A stretch of 5,970 bases of DNA from JAJPXC01 sp964628905 (GTDB taxonomy: Bacteria > Bacteroidota > Bacteroidia > Bacteroidales > Muribaculaceae), in NCBI GenBank assembly GCA_964628905.1, contig CAZVNS010000060.1, positions 1 through 5,970 on the forward strand. Direction: 5' to 3'. Shown in pieces: positions 1-5,921 of the stretch (the stretch's first letter is position 1; every line of letters starts with the position of its first letter). Below the pieces are notes generated by a model. It was given only the letters and a program-made list of their open reading frames with translations, did not search any database and was not told the origin of the DNA. A program made the position numbers and the translations under genes.

Positions 1-106
1 GCCCGCATTTGGGGCATACATGCGGCCCTTTCTCCTTCATCTCCCTCAGCTTTGCGATGCAGGATGCTTCGTCAGGGTATTTTGATGCGAATTCTAACAG
101 CTTCAT
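1..106 (-). CDS. IS1595-family (ISXO2-like) transposase, N-terminal part, runs off left edge
   Basis: Reading leftward from an ATG at 106-104, 35 codons stay open to the window edge. The peptide starts MKLLEFASKYPDEASC and ends at VCPKCG, so a zinc-ribbon CxxC (Cys31, Cys34) is just being entered. The order 'EF..(F/Y)PDE..C...L...K....CPKCG' is the known N-terminus of IS1595/ISXO2-like DDE transposases of Bacteroidetes, which bind the element ends through this zinc ribbon and cut with a downstream DDE domain that is not visible here. An in-frame TAA lies upstream (the codon before CTTTCC), so the start cannot be far away; a TTG four codons earlier is the only near alternative. No clear Shine-Dalgarno is seen. 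It cannot be told whether the element is complete. Family assignment is by recalled pattern, on a short stretch. Confidence 0.72.
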   Translation of the reverse strand, partial: MKLLEFASKYPDEASCIAKLREMKEKGPHVCPKCG

Positions 107-259
107 TGTCGTTGTCAATTGATATGTGGAAAGTTACAAATTCCAGCCCATTCCACCAAATGTTTTTAGGTATAATATCTCACCGTTTTCGCCAATTTAT
201 TGGAAATTTTTACCTTAATTACGTAAACCATCGCTAACATTTAGTAAATTTGCGCTCTG
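107..259. other. AT-rich intergenic spacer between the transposase and the phospholipase gene
   Basis: This divergent spacer should hold the end of the insertion sequence, since the transposase reads away leftward, and the promoter of the plus-strand cluster. A stretch at about 126-149 (TGGAAAGTTACAAATTCCAG) lies where the terminal inverted repeat of an IS1595-type element would be expected, 20-45 bases upstream of the transposase start. The other end is outside the window, so the repeat cannot be confirmed. A short plus-strand reading frame at 52-237 overlaps the transposase in antisense and has no recognisable content. Confidence 0.4.
245..252 (+). promoter_or_regulatory. Possible Bacteroidetes -7 promoter box (TAAATTTG) in front of pldA
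   Basis: TAAATTTG fits the Bacteroidetes sigma-ABfr -7 consensus TAnnTTTG exactly. It ends only 7 bases before the ATG at 260, so a transcript starting at the usual distance would have almost no leader. No good TTTG -33 element is seen 19-21 bases upstream (the sequence there is near TTACG), so the call rests on one box and is weak. Confidence 0.33.
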
Positions 260-1099
260 ATGATACGCCGTCTGCTCATATTATGCATCGCCGCGTGCCT
301 CTCCCTGACGGGAGCGGCCCAGATTGTAACCAATCCCCAGGAGCGGCCGGTCGACGCCGACTCGCTGCGCCGCGCCTTCGACAAGTCGCCCTACTTCGGC
401 TTGTACAAAGACAACTACTTCATATTCGGCACATCAGTAGGGCCAAAGCCCACACGCGAGAACTCCAACGTGAAATTCCAGATTTCGATCTCGCAGCGTC
501 TCACCAAGACCACCCTCCCCTGGCACACATATCTGTACCTGTTCTACACGCAGAAGGTGTTTTGGAATGTGCTTGAGGAGTCGATGCCTATGTCAGACCT
601 CAACTTCAACCCTGGTATCGGCCTTAGTAAACCCCTGTTTGTCAAGGACCGCTTCATAGGACGCCTGACGCTGATGCTTGAGCATGAGAGCAACGGCCGT
701 GACGGCGACGCCTCGCGCTCGTGGAACAAAGTGAGCCTCGGGGCCAACATCATGATCGACCCCACGCTCATGGTCTACGGCAAGGTGTGGATACCCATCG
801 TCGACGGGCAAAACAACCGCGATATCCTCGACTACAACGGCCTGTACCAGGTCGGCACATCGTTCATGTCGCTCAATCGCAAGTTCGGTGCCTCAGTGGT
901 GCTCACCAAGCGCCGCGGGTGGAACCTCAACTACAACACGGTGATCGAGTTCAACTACCGCTTCAACAATAACCAAAACCAATATCTCTTCGCCCAGTAC
1001 TACAACGGCTACGGCGAGGGGCTGCTGGAGTACAACAAATTCCACTCCGAGTTGCGTATCGGCTTCGTGATCAAGCCCACGCTATTCAGCGATTTCTGA
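260..1099 (+). CDS. pldA: Outer-membrane phospholipase A (OMPLA, PldA family)
   Basis: The 279-residue product is a 12-stranded-barrel phospholipase of the outer membrane that hydrolyses acyl chains from phospholipids misplaced in the outer leaflet, usually as a calcium-dependent dimer. Residues 1-20 form a signal peptide (MIRRLLILCIAACLSLTGAA) with cleavage probably before Gln21. The catalytic block is clear: HESNG at 142-146 and SRSWN at 152-156, giving His142, Ser144 and Asn156, matching the His-Ser-Asn triad of E. coli OMPLA. Arg147 and Ser152 match calcium-site residues there. Other family matches are YTQKVFWN (96-103), the following EES segment, and YGEGLLEYN near the C-terminus; the chain ends in an aromatic residue (Phe279), as barrel proteins often do. 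Length is close to the E. coli precursor (about 290). It is the first gene of a tight plus-strand cluster; the next start is 5 bases after its TGA. Motif comparison is from memory but very specific. Confidence 0.93.
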   Translation: MIRRLLILCIAACLSLTGAAQIVTNPQERPVDADSLRRAFDKSPYFGLYKDNYFIFGTSVGPKPTRENSNVKFQISISQRLTKTTLPWHTYLYLFYTQKVFWNVLEESMPMSDLNFNPGIGLSKPLFVKDRFIGRLTLMLEHESNGRDGDASRSWNKVSLGANIMIDPTLMVYGKVWIPIVDGQNNRDILDYNGLYQVGTSFMSLNRKFGASVVLTKRRGWNLNYNTVIEFNYRFNNNQNQYLFAQYYNGYGEGLLEYNKFHSELRIGFVIKPTLFSDF

Positions 1100-1104
1100 C
1101 CCCG

Positions 1105-1593
1105 ATGGACCCACTACTCCTTTCCGCTCCCATTGAGCCCCTGCCGGGCGAGAGCCGCCGAGAGGCCGAGCGTCGCACCGTCAGAGCCCTCCTAAGCGAC
1201 CACTATGGCCGTAGTGTGGGGCTGGGGCACACCCCCGCCGGTGCCCCATACATCCCCGGCTCCGGCGACTGCATCAGCATCAGCCACTGCTGCGACCAGG
1301 CCGTGGTGGCCATCGCGCCGCGACCCATAGGAGTCGACGTGGAGACTTGGCGCGAGCAGCTGCTGCGCGTGGCACCGCACTTCCTCTCCGAAAGCGAACT
1401 GCTGTGGGCCGGTGACGACCCCGAGCGGCTACTCTGCGCCTGGACCACCAAGGAGGCCATCTACAAGCTTATCGGCCAGCCCGGCACCGCCCTTCGCGAC
1501 ATCCCTCTGCACCCCGACGGCATCGCGGTCATCCATCACGTGTCGTCACCCCGGCGAGTGCTTACCCTGGCGTGGTACTCTGACGAACTTTAG
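1105..1593 (+). CDS. 4'-phosphopantetheinyl transferase, Sfp/HetI superfamily
   Basis: The 162-residue product should transfer the 4'-phosphopantetheine arm of coenzyme A to a serine of acyl- or peptidyl-carrier proteins in the cytoplasm. Visible family motifs, in order: P-AGAPYI (44-50, the substrate-side P1 region), CISISHC (56-62), the magnesium-binding IGVDVE (75-80, Asp78 and Glu80), and W..KEAIYKLIG (113-124, Glu117 and Lys121). These are the hallmark (V/I)G(V/I)D(V/I)E and W..KEA..K signatures. It is shorter than Sfp (about 224) with a trimmed N-terminus, but all catalytic motifs are present. The ATG lies 5 bases after the pldA stop, so translational coupling is likely. No carrier protein or synthase gene is in the window, so it could serve the fatty-acid ACP or a secondary pathway elsewhere; the target is unknown. 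Confidence 0.9.
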   Translation: MDPLLLSAPIEPLPGESRREAERRTVRALLSDHYGRSVGLGHTPAGAPYIPGSGDCISISHCCDQAVVAIAPRPIGVDVETWREQLLRVAPHFLSESELLWAGDDPERLLCAWTTKEAIYKLIGQPGTALRDIPLHPDGIAVIHHVSSPRRVLTLAWYSDEL

Positions 1594-1650
1594 CCGCCCC
1601 CAAGCGTTATATATGCTCGAATACATGTTTCTACGTCAATTCATCCCACT

Positions 1651-3309
1651 ATGAGAATATTCTGCACCAACATCAACGAATACGTGCCCATCCAGGGGGG
1701 TCAGACCCTTGCCGAAATACTCCCCTCGATAGCCCACCGCATACCCTTCACGCCAATCTGCGCCCGCGTCAACAACAAGACAGAGGACCTGCAATTCCCC
1801 GTGTTCGGCCCCAAGATGGTGGAATTTCTGGCCGCCACCTCACCCTCTGGCCACCGCGTCTACGTGCGCTCACTCTGCATGATGCTCTACCGCGCTGTCG
1901 ACGCGCTCTGCCCCGGGGCCACCCTGCGCATCGAGCACTCAATATCGTGCGGCTACTACTGCCGACTCCTTGGCGACGTCGACGTGACCCCCCGACTGAT
2001 CGAGCGCCTAAAGCAGAAGATGCAGGAGCTTGTCGCGGCCGACCTCCCCTTTGAGCGCAAGGAGCGCCTCACAGCCCACGTGATAGAGCGCTTCCGCCGC
2101 CAGGGGCTGCTCGACAAGGTCAACCTGCTGGAGACCGTCCACCAACTCTACACCGTCTACTACCGCCTCGACGGACTCTGCGACTCCTACTACGGCAACC
2201 TCGCCCCGTCGACCGGCATGCTCCACACCTTCGACCTCATCCCCTACCACGAGGGGATGCTCCTGCTCGGCCCCGACAACAACTCCGACTCCATCACCCC
2301 CGCACCCATCCCCCAGGATAAGATGTATCACGCCTTCACAGAGCATCTGCTGTTCAACCACATCATCGGGGTGCAAAACGTGGGTGAACTCAACCGCGCC
2401 GTGATCGAGGGTCGCACCGCCGACCTAATCAACGTGGCCGAAGCCCTCCACGACAAGAAGATAGCCAACATATCGGACGACATCACCCGCCGTTACCACC
2501 AGGGGGGCGCGCGCATCGTGCTCATCGCCGGACCATCATCGTCGGGCAAAACCACCACCTCAAAGCGCCTGGCCATTCAGCTGATGACCAACCTGCTAAA
2601 GCCGCGACTGATTTCGCTCGACAACTACTTCGTAGACCGCCACGCCACACCCTGCGACGAGACGGGCGACTACGACTACGAGTCGCTCTACGCCCTCGAT
2701 CTCGAGCTATTCAACGACCACATCAACCGCCTTCTCGCCGGCGAGGAGGTGGAGCTGCCGCACTACAACTTCGAGACCGGCCGGCGCGAATACCGTGGCG
2801 ACCGCCTGTCGCTCCCCCAGGGGTCGATACTGCTGATCGAAGGCATCCACGGGCTCAACCCCGGACTCTCAGCCCAAATCCCCGAGCAGATGAAATACCG
2901 CGTCTACGTCTCAGCCCTCACCACCCTCTCAATCGACGACCACAACTGGGTGCCCACCACCGACAACCGACTACTGCGCCGCATCATCCGCGACCACAAA
3001 TACCGCGGAGCGTCGGCCACCGACACCATACGACGCTGGCCCAGCGTGCGACGCGGCGAGGAAAAGTGGATCTTCCCATATCAGGAGAACGCCGACGCGA
3101 TGTTCAACTCCTCACTCATCTTCGAGCTCGGCGTAATGAAGGAGTACGGCGAGTCGCTGCTCAAAGGCGTGCCTCACGACATCCCCGAATACGCCGAAGC
3201 CAACCGCCTACTCACATTCCTGAGCTACTTCCAGCCCATCGGCGACAAGCTCATCCCCCCAACCTCGCTCCTCCGCGAATTCCTCGGCGGCTCCTCCTTC
3301 CACTACTAA
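1651..3309 (+). CDS. Nucleoside (uridine) kinase with N-terminal TGS and ThrRS-like SAD domains
   Basis: The 552-residue cytoplasmic protein has three parts. Residues 1-60 look like a TGS beta-grasp (GGQTLAEI at 16-23). Residues about 66-210 resemble the second additional domain of threonyl-tRNA synthetase, with HSISCGYYCRL (96-106) and LCDSYYGNLAPSTGML (176-191). Residues about 285-500 are a P-loop kinase of the uridine kinase/phosphoribulokinase family: Walker A GPSSSGKTT (294-302), SLDNYFVDR (322-330), DYDYESLYALD (340-350), ELPHYNFETGRR (368-379), Walker B LLIEGIHGLNP (394-404) and the Arg-rich lid LLRRIIRDHKYRG (441-453). It should phosphorylate a nucleoside, probably uridine/cytidine, for salvage. 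This fusion is a known Bacteroidetes and Thermotoga arrangement. The metal/editing residues of the synthetase domain are mostly replaced, so tRNA editing is unlikely. It lies 57 bases after the transferase gene, on the same strand, and may share its transcript or have its own promoter. The exact substrate is not readable from sequence. Confidence 0.9.
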   Translation: MRIFCTNINEYVPIQGGQTLAEILPSIAHRIPFTPICARVNNKTEDLQFPVFGPKMVEFLAATSPSGHRVYVRSLCMMLYRAVDALCPGATLRIEHSISCGYYCRLLGDVDVTPRLIERLKQKMQELVAADLPFERKERLTAHVIERFRRQGLLDKVNLLETVHQLYTVYYRLDGLCDSYYGNLAPSTGMLHTFDLIPYHEGMLLLGPDNNSDSITPAPIPQDKMYHAFTEHLLFNHIIGVQNVGELNRAVIEGRTADLINVAEALHDKKIANISDDITRRYHQGGARIVLIAGPSSSGKTTTSKRLAIQLMTNLLKPRLISLDNYFVDRHATPCDETGDYDYESLYALDLELFNDHINRLLAGEEVELPHYNFETGRREYRGDRLSLPQGSILLIEGIHGLNPGLSAQIPEQMKYRVYVSALTTLSIDDHNWVPTTDNRLLRRIIRDHKYRGASATDTIRRWPSVRRGEEKWIFPYQENADAMFNSSLIFELGVMKEYGESLLKGVPHDIPEYAEANRLLTFLSYFQPIGDKLIPPTSLLREFLGGSSFHY

Positions 3310-3334
3310 CCCCAAAGCCGCTGACACACCCCGG

Positions 3335-3355
3335 CCACATAAAATGTGGAATTTT
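3335..3355 (+). terminator. Probable intrinsic terminator of the pldA-PPTase-kinase cluster
   Basis: CCACAT (3335-3340) and ATGTGG (3344-3349) form a perfect 6-bp stem with an AAA loop, followed by AATTTTC. It sits 25 bases after the kinase stop codon in the right orientation. The stem is short and the T-run has only four bases, so termination may be partial. Confidence 0.5.
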
Positions 3356-3384
3356 CAATCCAAAATAGGATTACATCGTGTCGC

Positions 3385-3454
3385 CACAACAAAAATCTGC
3401 GCCAATCCGCGCTGGAAATCCGCGGCCGCTTTTTTCAGATTTCTCATTGTTGTG
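3385..3454. repeat. Nested inverted repeat, possible bidirectional terminator or repeat element
   Basis: The outer arms CACAACAA-AAATCTG (3385-3399) and CAGATTT-CTCA-TTGTTGTG (3436-3454) pair over 8 plus 7 bases, with a 4-base bulge (CTCA) on the right arm. Inside is a GC-rich core where CCGCG (3407-3411) can pair with CGCGG (3421-3425), ending near six T's at 3430-3435. The core also has a threefold near-repeat of AATC(T/C)GCG at 3394, 3404 and 3417. GCGGCCGC occurs at 3422-3429 and again at 3454-3461. The structure could stop transcription on the plus strand, or be a small interspersed repeat; a single window cannot decide. Confidence 0.4.
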
Positions 3455-3468
3455 CGGCCGCATATTCT

Positions 3469-3549
3469 AAAACTTTTCGTGTTTTCTGTCATTTTAGGCT
3501 CAAAACATTTCGTGTTTTCTGACAATTACAGTGCAAAACATTTATTTTT
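3469..3549. repeat. 33-base-period tandem repeat, two good units and a degenerate third
   Basis: AAAACtTTTCGTGTTTTCTG at 3469-3488 recurs as AAAACaTTTCGTGTTTTCTG at 3502-3521 (19 of 20 identical), and AAAACATTT starts again in phase at 3535 before diverging. Full units 3475-3507 and 3508-3540 match at 26 of 33 positions. Each unit contains a dyad AAAAC-N7-GTTTT, such as a protein binding site could have, and the spacing is close to three helical turns. There are no separate spacers, so it is not a CRISPR array. Role unknown. Confidence 0.6.
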
Positions 3550-3592
3550 ATCCTGATTATAAGCCAAATATATAATTTAGTTTAATGGGCAT

Positions 3593-3621
3593 GCCATCAT
3601 ATGTCTGCCGATATGCATGGC
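3593..3621 (-). terminator. Hairpin downstream of the membrane transferase gene, possible terminator
   Basis: GCCATCATAT (3593-3602) pairs with ATATGCATGGC (3611-3621) over 10 bp, with one bulged C at 3616 and an 8-base loop. It lies 35 bases past the stop codon of the minus-strand gene. Neither side is followed by a strong T-run, so if it terminates transcription it may do so weakly or with help from the AT-rich sequence beyond it. Confidence 0.3.
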
Positions 3622-3655
3622 TGGACTTCTTTAATCGTGAATATCCTCCGGGGCG

Positions 3656-5356
3656 TTAGGGCTCGGGGTCGAGCAGTGAGGGGCCGTTGGGGCGGTCGGC
3701 GAAGCGCTGTCCCAGGATGTCGTTGATGGTGTAGATGATGTTGGTAGTGTTGTACTCAGAGTGCTCGCCCGCCTGGTTGAGGCGCTCCATCAGTTCGGGG
3801 GCAGAGGCTTTCATCTCAGGGCTGACATACAATATGATAGGTATCTTCTGGCAAGCCGCTACTGAGAGCTTGTTGGTGCGACCGTGGCCACAGTATTTGG
3901 GGTCGCTGTCGTAGATGTCTGACCCGTGGTCGGAGAAATAGAGCACCATGGCGCGGCGTCCTTGGGTCATCTCGATGATCTGGTCGACGATCCAGTCGTT
4001 GTACAACACCGAATTGTCGTACATGCGGCGCTTCTTTCGCTGATTTTCAGGATACTGCTCATAGTCGGCCTCGGCGAAGTGGTCGTACTCCTTTGGATAG
4101 CGGTCGCCATAGTAGGGGTGGTTGCCCATCAGGTGCACCATCAGCATCCCCTTCTCACCCCGGGCCGGGAGGTGGTCGCTGATCATGGGGAGCAGCTCCT
4201 GGTCGTACTTCGCCGGCTCGTTCTCCGTAAGGTCGAGGGTCGACTCGTTGGTGAAATATGCCTCGTCGGCAAACTGTGCGAAGCGTGTGATGATATTCTC
4301 AAAGCGTCCGGCCTTACGCTGGTTGGAGAGCCACTCGGTATGGTATCCGGCCAGGCGGGCCATCTCGATGATGTTGGGCTCAGTGTTCCACGCACCGCGC
4401 TCGGGATGGTCCATGTCGTAGGTCGACAGGTGGTATCTGAACGACATTATCGTATAGTAGCCCACCGACTTGCCGGGGCCGAACACATAGAGCGTGCTGT
4501 CGGCCCGCAACTGCTCCAACAGCGGCTGTGTGGGCTGCTCATAGCCGTAGAGCGAACATTTGGTCGACGACAGACTCTCGCCGAACACCACGATCAGCAG
4601 TTCAGGCTCCTCAGCCTCAGGGCGCACGCGCTCCATCCGGGGGTTGGCGGCTACCACCCGCGGCAGCAGGTATTTGTTGCCAAGCGACTCAAACTTGTAG
4701 CTCAACCCCCTCATCCATGCCGGGCCCACGCTCCATAGCACCACTCCGCAGGCCACCATCGCCAGTATCGAGGCCGTAGCCGCCGGGGCGCTGATACGCC
4801 GAGGCATCCACCTCCGGCCCACGATCCACAGTATGGCTCCGAGGAGCAACGCCGCGGCCAGGAAGAGCAGGAAGTCAGTATGGAAATATGTGGCGAAGAA
4901 GCCGCGCACCTCCTCGGGGTTGGTGGCTCCCATGATCTCGACAAACAGGCGGTTGTAGTTGCGGCGCAGCATCCCCAGGCAACCGGCGTCGATAGCGGCG
5001 TCGACCACCGCCAAGAGCATGCACAGCCCCATCCACAGGCGCCCGGGCCACTTGGGCAGCGCCGCCATGATCAGCGTCAGCACATACCCGCAGAGCATCC
5101 CGTAGCCGAGGCTCATCAGACAGTTCCATCCCATCTCCCACGCCTTGGGCTCATATTTGATCTGCAGCTCGTAGTCCGACGGGGGGTATATCCACTGACC
5201 GGCGATAATCAGCACTGTGGTGAGCGCTCCAAAGGCCAGCATCCACGCTGCCAGCGGCCTCTGCAGCGGCTCGCGCATCATGCGCCCGGCAGCGGCCAGT
5301 CCCCGCCGCACAACCTCCTTCACCCTACATCCAAACCTGTTGAGTCGCTTGTTCAT
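3656..5356 (-). CDS. Phosphoethanolamine transferase-like inner-membrane enzyme (sulfatase/alkaline phosphatase fold)
   Basis: The 566-residue product has an Arg-rich cytosolic N-terminus, five hydrophobic segments (about 35-55, 77-99, 105-124, 160-180, 192-210) and a large periplasmic domain from about 250. This is the architecture of EptA/CptA/MCR enzymes, which move phosphoethanolamine from phosphatidylethanolamine to lipid A or an LPS or other glycan. Metal and active-site motifs: VVFGESLSSTKCSLYGY (256-272, Glu260 as ligand), YYTIMS (300-305, Thr302 as probable nucleophile), MGNHPYY (410-416, His413), FSDHGSD (474-480, Asp476 and His477) and CGHGR (489-493, His491). Spacing agrees with EptA/MCR, though GES replaces GET and the CGT-TA-SVPCMF block is absent, which places it nearer the CptA/OpgE-like branch. 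Substrate is not fixed: lipid A phosphate (known to carry phosphoethanolamine in Bacteroides) is plausible, another glycan possible. It starts 23 bases after the AlbA_2-type gene on the same strand, without a clear Shine-Dalgarno. Confidence 0.83.
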   Translation of the reverse strand: MNKRLNRFGCRVKEVVRRGLAAAGRMMREPLQRPLAAWMLAFGALTTVLIIAGQWIYPPSDYELQIKYEPKAWEMGWNCLMSLGYGMLCGYVLTLIMAALPKWPGRLWMGLCMLLAVVDAAIDAGCLGMLRRNYNRLFVEIMGATNPEEVRGFFATYFHTDFLLFLAAALLLGAILWIVGRRWMPRRISAPAATASILAMVACGVVLWSVGPAWMRGLSYKFESLGNKYLLPRVVAANPRMERVRPEAEEPELLIVVFGESLSSTKCSLYGYEQPTQPLLEQLRADSTLYVFGPGKSVGYYTIMSFRYHLSTYDMDHPERGAWNTEPNIIEMARLAGYHTEWLSNQRKAGRFENIITRFAQFADEAYFTNESTLDLTENEPAKYDQELLPMISDHLPARGEKGMLMVHLMGNHPYYGDRYPKEYDHFAEADYEQYPENQRKKRRMYDNSVLYNDWIVDQIIEMTQGRRAMVLYFSDHGSDIYDSDPKYCGHGRTNKLSVAACQKIPIILYVSPEMKASAPELMERLNQAGEHSEYNTTNIIYTINDILGQRFADRPNGPSLLDPEP

Positions 5357-5379
5357 ATCTTGATTAACACATCATTCTA

Positions 5380-5901
5380 TTACTTCCCAAGAACCACCTT
5401 TGTCAGGCCTGCTCTTCTTAGACGCTTCTCCCTCGCAAGCGACTCTAACCGTCGTTTTGCGCTGCTTTCATGAATGTGCAACCTTATAGCCAAATCAGCG
5501 CGCGATATCTTAGGATTTTCTTTAATTATATCTAATATCACTTCTTTCCGGCCGGGCTCTGGTCGGCTCTGGTCGGGATGCTCCAAACCATATAATTTAA
5601 GCATGGCCTCTACATCCTGCTCATTTCCACCAGTTGACAATGTCAGCTCCGTTCGGTCAACGCCATTTTTATGTGTTTCCTCTAATATGGCCGGAGTATG
5701 ATACACTTTCTCCCACACAGTACATATTTCATTCAGTCCGCTTCCAGCCCTTACCCCAAGGAGTATCGTGCCTCCATTAGAATTAGCAAAGGCAGAATAT
5801 GTCTCCCAAAAAGAACCCGGGAACCCACCTTTCACCGATTTAGCTTCCAGTTGATTATTCTCGCGGTTTTCGCGCTTAATCTCGAATTGTGTCATTCGCA
5901 T
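5380..5901 (-). CDS. Short AlbA_2/Schlafen-type regulator-like protein, apparently internally deleted
   Basis: The 173-residue product begins like proteins annotated as AlbA_2-domain (divergent AAA_4) ATP-binding putative transcriptional regulators: ENNQLEAKSVKGGFPGSFWE (14-33), then TYSAFANSNGGTILLGV (34-50). Full members are usually 400-500 residues, with AlbA_2, an ATPase-like C-terminal domain and a winged helix. Here residue 50 leads straight into RAGSGLNEICTVWEKV (51-66) and RTELTLS (83-89), which resemble the end of the HATPase_c_4-like part ('GSG...I...W.....P......R..L.L'). Residues about 117-165 (EVILDIIKENPKISRADLAI and following) form a winged helix-turn-helix. So roughly 250-300 residues seem lost in frame, leaving DNA-binding ends without the ATPase core. 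The frame is open throughout. ATG 5901 is used, but Met3 (5895) is an equal alternative. The gene is more AT-rich than its neighbours. A 10-base tandem repeat lies at 5555-5574. Confidence 0.7.
   Translation of the reverse strand: MRMTQFEIKRENRENNQLEAKSVKGGFPGSFWETYSAFANSNGGTILLGVRAGSGLNEICTVWEKVYHTPAILEETHKNGVDRTELTLSTGGNEQDVEAMLKLYGLEHPDQSRPEPGRKEVILDIIKENPKISRADLAIRLHIHESSAKRRLESLAREKRLRRAGLTKVVLGK
5555..5574. repeat. Perfect 10-base tandem duplication inside the AlbA_2-type gene
   Basis: GGCTCTGGTC occurs twice in a row, followed by GG. It encodes the linker DQSRPEPG between the ATPase remnant and the winged helix. The unit is not a multiple of three, so losing or gaining one copy would shift the frame and remove or alter the winged helix. 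Confidence 0.8.
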
Positions 5902-5921
5902 TTTTGTTTATGCAAAAATCA

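Larger units (their letters stand above)
3310..3655. other. Convergent, AT-rich, gene-free spacer of about 345 bases
   Basis: The kinase (plus) and the membrane transferase (minus) read toward each other here, so the spacer should hold terminators for both. It is far more AT-rich than the flanking genes apart from a GC-rich core at 3399-3429. It contains a hairpin with a short T-run (3335-3355), a nested inverted repeat with two GCGGCCGC copies (3385-3461), 33-base-period repeats (3469-3549), and another hairpin (3593-3621). The only sizeable reading frame, 3344-3556 plus, runs through these repeats and has no recognisable domain. I see no tRNA or rRNA. Confidence 0.7.

Noticed and set aside
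52..237. Plus-strand 61-codon frame near the left edge
   Set aside because: It runs antisense to the transposase N-terminus and into the AT-rich promoter spacer; no domain is seen.
2008..2376. Minus-strand 122-codon frame within the kinase
   Set aside because: Val/Gly/Glu-rich antisense shadow of the conserved kinase; no motifs.
3469..3549. Repeats considered as a CRISPR array
   Set aside because: Units abut with a fixed 33-base period and the whole unit is related; there are no unique spacers and no cas genes nearby.
3344..3556. Plus-strand 70-codon frame in the convergent spacer, with an 11-residue repeat (FVFS)
   Set aside because: The repeat in the peptide only reflects the 33-base DNA repeat; the frame starts inside the terminator hairpin, has no ribosome site and no recognisable fold.
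3926..4738. Long plus-strand reading frame of 270 codons opposite the membrane transferase gene
   Set aside because: It lies wholly antisense to a gene with clear catalytic motifs, and its protein is His/Val/Leu-rich without any domain, as expected for the complement of a GC-rich gene.
4880..5473. Plus-strand 197-codon frame across the start of the transferase gene and the end of the AlbA_2-type gene
   Set aside because: It is antisense to two better supported genes, and its His/Gln/Pro-rich composition is a typical shadow-frame bias.
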